Source: Fulvivirga marina (GTDB lineage Bacteria; Bacteroidota; Bacteroidia; Cytophagales; Cyclobacteriaceae). Taken from it: DNA of 64,000 nt. This document shows positions 47,752-55,979 of this stretch, one piece after another. The stretch spans positions 1,073,202 through 1,137,201 of the forward strand of contig NZ_JAEUGD010000066.1 of the NCBI RefSeq assembly GCF_016775155.1. The letters run 5' to 3'. Position numbers and translations under genes: made by a program. The notes beneath the pieces were generated by a model. It made no database searches. It had not been told where the DNA came from and was given only the letters and a program-made list of their open reading frames with translations. Each line of letters begins with the position of its first letter. Position 1 is the stretch's first letter.

Positions 47752-50157
47752 TTATTCATACCTAAGCGACTTCACTGGATTAACTTTCGCGGCTTTTAAA
47801 GATTGGTAACTTACAGTCAGCCAGGCTATCAAAAAGGCCACCATCCCACTGATTAAAAATATCCACATGCTGATCTCTACCCGATTAGCAAAACCATTAA
47901 GCCACTGATCCATGGCATAATAAGCTGGATATATAGCCAACACAAAAGCTATAATGACTAGCTTCGCAAACTCTTTGGACATCAGCGAAGTCACACTCCA
48001 AACGCTTGCTCCCATTACTTTGCGAATGCCAATTTCCTTGGTACGCTGCTCAGCCATAAAGGCCGCCAAACCAAACAACCCAAGACAGGCTATGAATATA
48101 GCAATGATGGTAAAGACCGTAAAAACCATCCCTAACCTTTGCTCTGCTCTAAATAATGCATCATAATCTTCATCGAGGAATGAGTATTGAAGAGGTTCTC
48201 CCGGAGCATAGTTTTCCCACCTGCCCGCTATAGTATTGATCACTTCGTTCGGATTTTCTCCTGAAAATCTGGCATATAAAATATTGCCTTCTTTAGTGAG
48301 CTGAATTACAAGAGGCCTCACATTCATCTTCAAACTCTCGAAATTAAAGTCCTTAACAACCCCTACCACTCTCATTTCAACAGGCTGATCACCATTGAAG
48401 TTTATTATTTTTTCCTCTAATGGATTCTCCCATTCCAACTCTTTCACAGCAGCTTCATTCAGTACCACTGCACCCGAATCGGAAGGAAAATCTCTTGAAA
48501 AGAACCTTCCTTCAACCAGTTCAAAGTCAAGGGTTTTTAAGTGATCATAATCACCAAAATAGGTAGCCATAATATGGTCTCGCTCATCACCCACAGCCCT
48601 GAAAATAGTAGTGTTATTTACCCCCGGAACCATATTATTAGAATAGCTCGTACCCAAAATACCGGTACCAGCATCCAGATCATTTTTGAAGGCCATTTTA
48701 TTATTTTCCAGTCTGTCGGTATCTTCAATGATCAGGATATGCTCTTTATCAATACCCAGATTTTTATTCTGCACATATTGCAACTGCTGATATACAACCA
48801 CAGTACAGATGATAAGCACTATTGAAATCCAAAACTGAAATGTAACCAGGAAACTTCGTATAGAACCACTTTTCATACCTGCTCTTAATCTACCTTTCAA
48901 CACTTCCGTGATCTTAAAGCCAGTAAGATAAAATGCAGGATAACTCCCCGCCAAAATGCCTACAAACAACACGAGCGCTACTAAAACCCAGGCTATTGAA
49001 GGTTCGCCCAGTATGCCAAATGTTAAAGTCTTTCCTGATAACAAATTAAATGATGGTAATAGTACATAAACCACCCCAAGCGCCAGCAAGGCCGCACTAA
49101 TGGAGTAAATCATGGATTCAGTCAGAAACTGTGCAATGAGTGTACTTCTCAGCGAACCAAGCGTTTTTCTGAGACCTACTTCCTTAGCTCTACCTGCCGA
49201 CTTCGCTGTGGTCAGGTTCATGAAATTGATACAGGCTAGTATAACTATAAAAATGCCAATGCCGGCTAGTATAAAAACATATGATATATCACCTGGAGGT
49301 TCTGCTTCATCCTGCACCTCCGATTGAAGATGAATATCATACATAGGGAAACTATAATAGTCATAGATACCACCTTCAGCCCTGAACTCCTCTAACGATT
49401 TTCCCATAAACTCTTGCAGAACCGGAGTTACGTTTCGTTCCGTTATGGGCGCAAGCTTTTCATCCACACTTTTGGAGGTACCTTTTTCATTGAGCACATA
49501 GTAAGTGAACAAACTATTACTTAACCAATTGCCTCTATTCATCCAAGGAAAAGAGCTACTTGAAAGTAACGCATTAAATTTTAAATGAGAATCTCCCCTA
49601 CTATTCTCCATTACCCCCGTAATCTTATACTCAGTTTTATCATTACCGATAGACAGTGATTTATCCAGAGCAGACTCATCTCCAAAATATTTATGAGCCA
49701 ATGCTTCACTCAAAACCAGGCTATTAGGGTTTTTAAGTGCTGTTTCCGGATTTCCTTCCAGGAGTTTAAAGCTAAAAACGCTAAAGAAATTAGAGTCAGC
49801 AGCCATGATACCCTCCTCATTAAAGGCAAGGTCTCCATTACGGAATATCCACTCCCCCATTTCATTTACACGGGTGGCTTCTTCAACTTCAGGAATTTCC
49901 GCCACCAGAGCTTTTGCCATCGGAAAGCTGGTACTTGCCGTATAAATTTCCTGTCCCCCCAACTTCCCATGAAGGTTTACTCTGTATATCCGCTCTCCTT
50001 TGACATGAAAGTGATCATAGTTCAGCTCATCGTAAATATACATGGTTACGAACAAGCAGGCGGCGACACCTATCGTTAGACCCAATATATTAATAATTGA
50101 GAAAAACTTGTGTTTGGTTATGTTGCGCAAAGCAACCTTGATGTAATTTTTGACCAT
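47752..50157 (-). CDS. MacB/FtsX-type ABC transporter permease
   Basis: An 801-residue permease with a MacB_PCD N-domain (TM near 20-40, IINILGLTIGVAACLFV) and two FtsX domains (FKITEVLKGRLRAG and, at the end, EQRTKEIGIRKVMGASVWSVTSLMS and VSYQSLKAAKVNPVKSLRYE). About eight membrane segments are visible. Such paired permeases of about 800 residues are common in Bacteroidota. An ATPase gene is absent, so the ATPase must be elsewhere. It lies 71 bases downstream of a second permease of the same kind on the same strand, so the two are probably one transcript. The substrate is unknown. Confidence 0.92.
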   Translation of the reverse strand: MVKNYIKVALRNITKHKFFSIINILGLTIGVAACLFVTMYIYDELNYDHFHVKGERIYRVNLHGKLGGQEIYTASTSFPMAKALVAEIPEVEEATRVNEMGEWIFRNGDLAFNEEGIMAADSNFFSVFSFKLLEGNPETALKNPNSLVLSEALAHKYFGDESALDKSLSIGNDKTEYKITGVMENSRGDSHLKFNALLSSSSFPWMNRGNWLSNSLFTYYVLNEKGTSKSVDEKLAPITERNVTPVLQEFMGKSLEEFRAEGGIYDYYSFPMYDIHLQSEVQDEAEPPGDISYVFILAGIGIFIVILACINFMNLTTAKSAGRAKEVGLRKTLGSLRSTLIAQFLTESMIYSISAALLALGVVYVLLPSFNLLSGKTLTFGILGEPSIAWVLVALVLFVGILAGSYPAFYLTGFKITEVLKGRLRAGMKSGSIRSFLVTFQFWISIVLIICTVVVYQQLQYVQNKNLGIDKEHILIIEDTDRLENNKMAFKNDLDAGTGILGTSYSNNMVPGVNNTTIFRAVGDERDHIMATYFGDYDHLKTLDFELVEGRFFSRDFPSDSGAVVLNEAAVKELEWENPLEEKIINFNGDQPVEMRVVGVVKDFNFESLKMNVRPLVIQLTKEGNILYARFSGENPNEVINTIAGRWENYAPGEPLQYSFLDEDYDALFRAEQRLGMVFTVFTIIAIFIACLGLFGLAAFMAEQRTKEIGIRKVMGASVWSVTSLMSKEFAKLVIIAFVLAIYPAYYAMDQWLNGFANRVEISMWIFLISGMVAFLIAWLTVSYQSLKAAKVNPVKSLRYE

Positions 50158-50228
50158 TATGTTATTGTTGTTAATTGAGTACTCGTAAGACGCTATAAAC
50201 CAGCTAGAAGTTACACCCTGTCTCCTTT

Positions 50229-52604
50229 TTATTCATCTCTTAATGTATGTGCAGGACTCATAGATGCTGCATTGTACACCTTAAAGCCAACGGTTAAAGC
50301 AGAAACAATTGTGATCAGTGCAATGCCCGCCAAAAAGGTTATCATTCCCGCTCCTGTGTAATAAGTCCATATGCTGGCCATCAAGGAATCTACCATGTAA
50401 TAACTAGTCAGTGACCCCAGAAATGAAGCTATGACTAAAATGATGATGAACTGTTTATTCAATTTTTTTGCGATATTACCAACAGACGCCCCCAACACTT
50501 TCCTTACTCCAATTTCCTTCATTCTCTTTATGATGTTCAGAGATACCATGGTGAAGAGTCCTGATGCTGAGAGAAGAGTGGCTATTATTCCCAAGAATAT
50601 AAACAGCTTCAATATATTATTATTCACAGTGGCCGCCTCCTTCAACTCCTCATCCATATAACGACCATTATAAAGTCTGTTAGGAAACACTTCTCTCCAT
50701 TTAGACTCCATAAATTCATTAACTGCTACCAACTTATTAGCATCAGCTTTGACAAGTATGCGACTATACTCTTCGGGTTTATTTAGCCTCAACATAACCG
50801 GATCCACAGCATCCCAGAGTCCGTTACCATAATAATCTTTAAAAACACCTACTACATATAATTGCACGGTATCTCTCCATATCACTTTTTTACCAATAGC
50901 ATTATCCCATCCAAAAGCTGTCATCATAGTCTCATTCACAATCACGGATTCACTCCTATCCGTTTCCGAATCTCTTTTAAACTGCCTTCCCTCAAGCAGC
51001 GTCATTCCCATGATGTCCATGTAATTTTCGCTCACTTCCATAATATCTACCTCTCGCTCTGCACCTTCAAAGCGAACAGGATCATTGATATAGGTTGACA
51101 TAATATGGTGCTTTGTACCAGTTATAGCTTCTATATCACTATTTCCTGCCAGGGCATTTTTATAAACTTCATATTCATTTTCTCCATTGATATTGGTATA
51201 TATAACCCCTTGCCGGTCAAAGCCAAGATCTATCTCCTCCTGATATTTAGCATTTTGAATGAATGCTACCGCTGATATCAAAGCGATCAATGAAATGCTG
51301 TATTGGAGGGTTAGCAGCAATTTTGTAAAACCAGTAATACCGCCAAACTTTGTAGTACCTTTCAATATACTAGTTGGTTCAAAACTGCTGATATAAAAGG
51401 CTGGATAACTTCCTGCCAGTAGGCCTGTAACGATCAACAATCCAAACATAAAAAGAAAAAAACCTGCATTACCCAGGTAATCCATATTCAGTTCCATGAA
51501 TTCCCACATCTGGTTATAGGCTGGTACCAGTATCTCTGCCAGTAGAATAGCTACAATACCTGCTAAAAAACATAAGGTAAGATTTTCTGCCATGAACTGC
51601 CCAATCAACTGTTTACGACGACTCCCCATCACTTTACGGATACCTATTTCCTTCAACCGACGACTAGACATGGCTATGGCAGTATTGGTAAAGTTAAATA
51701 TAGCTATGAGTAACACCAGGAATGCCATAACAGCCGGCGCAACGACAGCGGCAGTGGGCAGGCTATTTCTAAACCAATGGTTCCGTACATCTTCCAACTC
51801 AGATCGGATAGCTATCCCCTCAAAGGGGTCGAGGTAAAACTCGGACACCATAAAATCTTCTTTAGCTTTGTTTTGGTTGGCTTTATACTTTTGAAGTTCA
51901 CTTTCTATGAACGGAATTTTAGACTTATCCTCCACCTCAATTAAAAGGGTATTCCAGTACTTCCAGTTACTTTCATCATACTCGTCATAAGCATCGAAAA
52001 AACTATCAAAATGAAAAAGCGCATCAAACTGTATACTAGAGTTTAAAGGCATTTTCTCGAATACTCCAGCAACAATAAATTCAAGTGTGCTGCTATCTAG
52101 CACCTGCGTTATTTGCTTTCCAAGTGCGTCCTCCTGTCCAAAATACTTAGTCGCCAGTTCGCTGCTAATAAATATCTTCGTTTTATCACCAAAGTCACTC
52201 TTAACGCCGGATTTCAACGGAAAATTAAAAAGGTCGAACAACCCCTCATCCGCATAGGCAATATCTGTCCTAAACAGTTCATCTTTGATTCTAATATTAC
52301 TCCCATAGGGAATATAGCGTATTACCCTGCCCACTCCGGCTATATTGTCACGTATACTTTCTCCCAACGGCATAGGGGCTATACCATTTTTAGTCTTATT
52401 GCCTTGAAAGTCTCTGATAAAGTTTACTCTGTAGACATTGCCTGCATTTACATGCTGCTGGTCATAACTTGCGTTGTAATCGTAGTTGATATATGCTACG
52501 ATACAACATGCCATTGCTATGCCCAGACCGAATACATTAATAATTACATAGGTCTTGCTCTTTAATAGGCTCCTAATCGTGATTTTGAGGTAGTTTTTCA
52601 GCAT
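50229..52604 (-). CDS. MacB/FtsX-type ABC transporter permease
   Basis: A 791-residue paralogue of the downstream permease, also with MacB_PCD (MLKNYLKITIRSLLKSKTYVIINVFGLGIAMAC) and two FtsX domains (SSRRLKEIGIRKVMGSRRKQLIGQFMAENL; IIKRMKEIGVRKVLGASVGNIAKKLNKQF; NAASMSPAHTLRDE). Overall similarity to its neighbour is moderate, so the pair is an old duplication. No ATP-binding subunit is nearby. Their place directly downstream of the lanthipeptide genes on the same strand allows a role in self-protection, but that is only a guess. Confidence 0.92.
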   Translation of the reverse strand: MLKNYLKITIRSLLKSKTYVIINVFGLGIAMACCIVAYINYDYNASYDQQHVNAGNVYRVNFIRDFQGNKTKNGIAPMPLGESIRDNIAGVGRVIRYIPYGSNIRIKDELFRTDIAYADEGLFDLFNFPLKSGVKSDFGDKTKIFISSELATKYFGQEDALGKQITQVLDSSTLEFIVAGVFEKMPLNSSIQFDALFHFDSFFDAYDEYDESNWKYWNTLLIEVEDKSKIPFIESELQKYKANQNKAKEDFMVSEFYLDPFEGIAIRSELEDVRNHWFRNSLPTAAVVAPAVMAFLVLLIAIFNFTNTAIAMSSRRLKEIGIRKVMGSRRKQLIGQFMAENLTLCFLAGIVAILLAEILVPAYNQMWEFMELNMDYLGNAGFFLFMFGLLIVTGLLAGSYPAFYISSFEPTSILKGTTKFGGITGFTKLLLTLQYSISLIALISAVAFIQNAKYQEEIDLGFDRQGVIYTNINGENEYEVYKNALAGNSDIEAITGTKHHIMSTYINDPVRFEGAEREVDIMEVSENYMDIMGMTLLEGRQFKRDSETDRSESVIVNETMMTAFGWDNAIGKKVIWRDTVQLYVVGVFKDYYGNGLWDAVDPVMLRLNKPEEYSRILVKADANKLVAVNEFMESKWREVFPNRLYNGRYMDEELKEAATVNNNILKLFIFLGIIATLLSASGLFTMVSLNIIKRMKEIGVRKVLGASVGNIAKKLNKQFIIILVIASFLGSLTSYYMVDSLMASIWTYYTGAGMITFLAGIALITIVSALTVGFKVYNAASMSPAHTLRDE

Positions 52605-52995
52605 GGTAATTTATTTGAGTTTGTTGACTATTGACCTGTTTGCCTTATTTCCTAAAGACTACCACACATGCCTGAAGGTTGCATAACCATAGCATACTTA
52701 TTTAACACAGTACTATGTCATACATAATAGTAATACGTAAAGAGTTGTAAAATGTTTTATATCAGCGGACTACTAAACCTTCAGACTGGGTAGTTCTATA
52801 AAAAATCAATGTATTTACGCCTGTGTAGTTTAAAAGCTTCTCTACAGACATGAGTAAAAAAGGGAAGGACAATATAATAGGTGAGTAATCACCTATTAGT
52901 GCAACTTCTATGATAGTTAGGCAATATCCATGGGATGCCTGCTGTGAGCAAACAGTTCCTTGCAAAGCTGAGCCATCGCTCAGCTTTGCTTTTTC
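52605..52995 (+). other. Intergenic region with an orphan terminator and a second hairpin
   Basis: About 390 bases between the permease gene and the cyclase gene, both on the minus strand. It contains a 10-bp palindrome TAATAGGTGA/TCACCTATTA at 52875-52884 and 52889-52898 with a 4-base loop, then the plus-strand terminator-like hairpin at 52962-52994. The longest frame, MSKKGKDNIIGE (starting at 52850), is too short to call. A small RNA on the plus strand ending at 52994 is possible but unproven. Confidence 0.4.
52962..52994 (+). terminator. Plus-strand terminator-like hairpin with no plus-strand gene
   Basis: GCAAAGCTGAG (52962-52972) pairs perfectly with CTCAGCTTTGC (52979-52989) across a 6-base loop and is followed by TTTTT (52990-52994). 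The U-tract exists only on the plus strand, while both neighbouring genes run on the minus strand. It therefore suggests a small plus-strand transcript, or it may simply act as a barrier. Confidence 0.6.
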
Positions 52996-54942
52996 TTATT
53001 GATGCACAACCGGAGAATGATCTATAAACAATATTCCCTGATGCAGCGCTTCAGTGATTTGATAAATTGTTACCTCTTTGACCTGATCAATCTCCGACTG
53101 CTCGGTAACTTCAAATTCATCAACCATTTCCACTATTACCTGTTCAACTCTATTTGGCTGCTCAAATTTTTTAATCACGGTGTATGCAAAATCGTTTAAT
53201 GGGAATTCTAATAAAAACTCTGGTGTTGGAATAAATATAGCATACTCTTCACCCTCATTATCTTTGGCAACCTCCTCTGGTAATTCAAGTAACACATGCT
53301 CTTCTGGCAACACCAGTTGCGTATGGATAAGCTCAGCCTCAGTCTTTAAGCATACCTGATTTTTCTCTATCTCTACAATTCTTCGTATCCTGTTATACGA
53401 ATGACTCTCTATGGCACTGTCTAGCTCTTCCTTTTTAAGCTCGTACTCCCACACTTGCTGAATAGCATCATCATCTTTGGCAGAAATCGCATTTTGAATG
53501 GCCTGCCTTAGTTTAAGCATAAACGAGCCTCCACCTTTAAGGATATTTAAATCAATATCTTTTTTGACTTTTTCGAATGTTAAGGGATAAAGACCATTGG
53601 CTAATCTGACAAAAACTCCCTCATAACCGGAGGCCAACTCTCCGTCAACTTTTCCACTAAATACTTGATTTAAATCTGGCTTCAGTATACTCGCTTTTTC
53701 CTGTTTTTCATCTGATAGCATCAAATAGAAGTAACCTATGCCACTATCTCCCATAAACAAACTAATATCATTATCAGTACCGGCAAATGAATACCCTGAA
53801 AGGTATTTCCCTTTTTCCGCGACATAATCAAGAGCCCTGTCCCCTGCCTGCCTAGCCATATCAATGTAGGTAGTATCCCCAAGGACTCTAGCTGCCTCCA
53901 GGAACAAAATGGCATTACCTCCTATTCCATGACAAAGTATGCATGATGCAACTGACATTTCACCATCAAGAGTTGCTATTCCCGTTTTTTCAACCGCTCT
54001 GTCGATATCTCTCTTGTATATATCATCCTTTAGCACCTCATATGCCCGTATTCTGGACAATCCTATCCCAGGCGCTCCATGACACCAGGCCGACATATCT
54101 CCAGGCAGCAAAAAGTAATCTTTCTCGCCGTTTAGATATTTATCTCTATTCTCATTCAATGTTTTTTCATCGTAAAACCCTCTTCTGAAATCCGGCCAGT
54201 TTTTAAACTCCTCATGAAAAAAGTGGTTTTCATAGGCAAAAGCTCTCTTGGCTATCCAGTAAAAACTTTCATTATCAAAATATTTACCCAGTTCAAGAAA
54301 GACGTAGCCAATTCCGGATGCACCATGCGAAAAACCACAAAGACCTTTAATGTTGGTACCTACTCGATCCCAATAAAAACCATGTGGAGTTATATTGGCA
54401 CGTTCAATTAATCGACGAGTATAACTTTCTATATTCTTAAGTACTCCCTCATCTCCGGTAGCTGCATGCAAGTGTAAAAGACATAATAATGCACCAGAAT
54501 ACCCATTGATCAGATCATCAACCTTGCGACTAGTATGTAAAAAAGCTTCACATCCCTCTGCTATCTTCAGGGCCTTAGCCTTATAACTTTCATCCTTCAG
54601 GTAATCGGCAAGAACCAGCATCAGGTATGAAACCCCCATTCTTCCGGTATAGAAAGCATAATATTCAGTGCTGTTGGTAGCACAATAGTTTTCCAGCCAC
54701 CGCGCCCCTTCAGTTACTGCCTCCAAATACTTATCATCATTTGTTCTTCGGTGGAGTTCCAAAAAGAAGTATACAATACCTGCTGTACCAGAGTACAAGC
54801 TTTCTGAAACCACCCATTGAATTTCAAAATCCCCTGTAGAAGTCATAGTTTTCCAGACATATCCCTCATCAGTTTTTTCAACTCTCCGGAGTATTTCATC
54901 TCCTATCCGTATCGCTTCCTCCAAATATTTATTTCTATCCAT
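52996..54942 (-). CDS. LanC-type lanthionine synthetase with RRE-like C-terminal extension
   Basis: This enzyme joins Cys thiols to dehydrated Ser/Thr to form (methyl)lanthionine rings. It has 648 residues. The cyclase part (about 1-412) has the alpha-toroid repeats GFSHGASGIGYVFLELG (203-219), the zinc ligands Cys287 in SAWCHGAPG and Cys337-His338 in ILCHGIGGN, and a last G-x-x-G repeat. Ordinary LanC proteins end here. Residues about 413-648 are extra; the last 65, from LNDFAYTVIKKFEQPNRVEQ to ITEALHQGILFID, look like a PqqD-type RiPP recognition element (inference from pattern). It overlaps the SpaB_C-like gene by 8 bases, so the two are translationally coupled. It is the last gene of the minus-strand lan operon. 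Confidence 0.9.
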   Translation of the reverse strand: MDRNKYLEEAIRIGDEILRRVEKTDEGYVWKTMTSTGDFEIQWVVSESLYSGTAGIVYFFLELHRRTNDDKYLEAVTEGARWLENYCATNSTEYYAFYTGRMGVSYLMLVLADYLKDESYKAKALKIAEGCEAFLHTSRKVDDLINGYSGALLCLLHLHAATGDEGVLKNIESYTRRLIERANITPHGFYWDRVGTNIKGLCGFSHGASGIGYVFLELGKYFDNESFYWIAKRAFAYENHFFHEEFKNWPDFRRGFYDEKTLNENRDKYLNGEKDYFLLPGDMSAWCHGAPGIGLSRIRAYEVLKDDIYKRDIDRAVEKTGIATLDGEMSVASCILCHGIGGNAILFLEAARVLGDTTYIDMARQAGDRALDYVAEKGKYLSGYSFAGTDNDISLFMGDSGIGYFYLMLSDEKQEKASILKPDLNQVFSGKVDGELASGYEGVFVRLANGLYPLTFEKVKKDIDLNILKGGGSFMLKLRQAIQNAISAKDDDAIQQVWEYELKKEELDSAIESHSYNRIRRIVEIEKNQVCLKTEAELIHTQLVLPEEHVLLELPEEVAKDNEGEEYAIFIPTPEFLLEFPLNDFAYTVIKKFEQPNRVEQVIVEMVDEFEVTEQSEIDQVKEVTIYQITEALHQGILFIDHSPVVHQ

Positions 54943-55969
54943 TGTTTACTGAATTTCTTAAAGCCTTAATACTTTCTCTTACCAAATACGCAAGATACCC
55001 TTCGTCACGGTTCATAATGCCCATTCTATTGTTGATCATGTGTATGTAACTGTCATAAATAGCCCACAACTCTTGCGTCTCGGCAGGCACTTCCTCATCT
55101 CTTTTTGATAAGTAGCGTTGGGGGGCAATAAGTTTTTTATCTTCCTGCAATGCTTGCAGGTCAGACTTTATACTTTTCATGTCCACAAGCCAATTATTCA
55201 GCCATTCCTGATCAAAACTTTGCCCCTCTTCAAATGCCTCCCACACAGTCTCAAAAAATGGAATGAGACTTTCTTTATGACCTTTAAAGTTTTTCTCAAA
55301 AGCTTTAAGTGTCTCCTCCTTTCTCTTTGCCAGTTCCTCCTTTGATATATCCTTCTCAAAAAAGTAATAGGCTCTGGGCAACCAGTTCTGAAACACATCT
55401 GAAAAGAACTTTGACGCTTCCTGCTGATCCATGCCAACACCATGAGCAAAACCCAGATGAAGCTGTATAGCAGCTCCAAGAGCTCTGTTATAATCCCAAG
55501 CCTCAAGTCCATCTTCTACAATGGCCAGAGTAGCGTCTGATGAGGCCTGAAATTGTCGTTCAGAAACCTGTAAAGCATGCTCCCCTCCGTAACGTTCTGT
55601 TTCGGGTTCATATTCAATGAATTGCACAGAATTATTTGGGTACCATTTATATTCCTCAGAGGCTTCCTTTAACCAATCGGGATCCTGCCTTTCGGAAGGA
55701 ACATTTTTGAAGTATTTATTAAAATGATCTATAATCAGTGGTTTTACCTTCTTTTCAAGCACATTGGGATTACCTTTAAACCTTAGCCTGATATGTGGGC
55801 CCTTCTCCCAATATCTGATAAAAAAGTATTGATCGGCGAGTTTTTCTCCCATTACCTGGTCTATCAAAGGTTTTACTCCTTGAATAAGGAACTCTTCCCA
55901 AGGCTCAGCATAGTACAGAAAAGCTGCCAACCATTTTTTATCAGGTGTGGAATTGGTTTTTTGAGACAT
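54935..55969 (-). CDS. Thiopeptide-type bacteriocin biosynthesis (SpaB_C/LanB C-terminal) protein
   Basis: A free-standing elimination domain of a split class I dehydratase. It has 344 residues matching the Lant_dehydr_C family: KKWLAAFLYYAEPWEEFLIQGVKPLID, then YFFIRYWEKGPHIRLRFKGNP (about residues 45-68, the conserved R-x-x-G-x-H-x-R-x-R pattern), and ALGAAIQLHLGFAHGVGMD. In LanB this domain removes glutamate from glutamylated Ser/Thr to give dehydroalanine or dehydrobutyrine. It starts 10 bases after the dehydratase gene and overlaps the LanC gene by 8 bases. Such a split of LanB into two proteins is typical of pinensin-like clusters of Bacteroidota. Confidence 0.9.
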   Translation of the reverse strand: MSQKTNSTPDKKWLAAFLYYAEPWEEFLIQGVKPLIDQVMGEKLADQYFFIRYWEKGPHIRLRFKGNPNVLEKKVKPLIIDHFNKYFKNVPSERQDPDWLKEASEEYKWYPNNSVQFIEYEPETERYGGEHALQVSERQFQASSDATLAIVEDGLEAWDYNRALGAAIQLHLGFAHGVGMDQQEASKFFSDVFQNWLPRAYYFFEKDISKEELAKRKEETLKAFEKNFKGHKESLIPFFETVWEAFEEGQSFDQEWLNNWLVDMKSIKSDLQALQEDKKLIAPQRYLSKRDEEVPAETQELWAIYDSYIHMINNRMGIMNRDEGYLAYLVRESIKALRNSVNNG

Positions 55970-55979
55970 TATTTTCTTT

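Noticed and set aside
52850..52888. 12-codon frame MSKKGKDNIIGE as a small leader peptide
   Set aside because: Too short and without any coding evidence. The hairpins in this region are the more credible signal.
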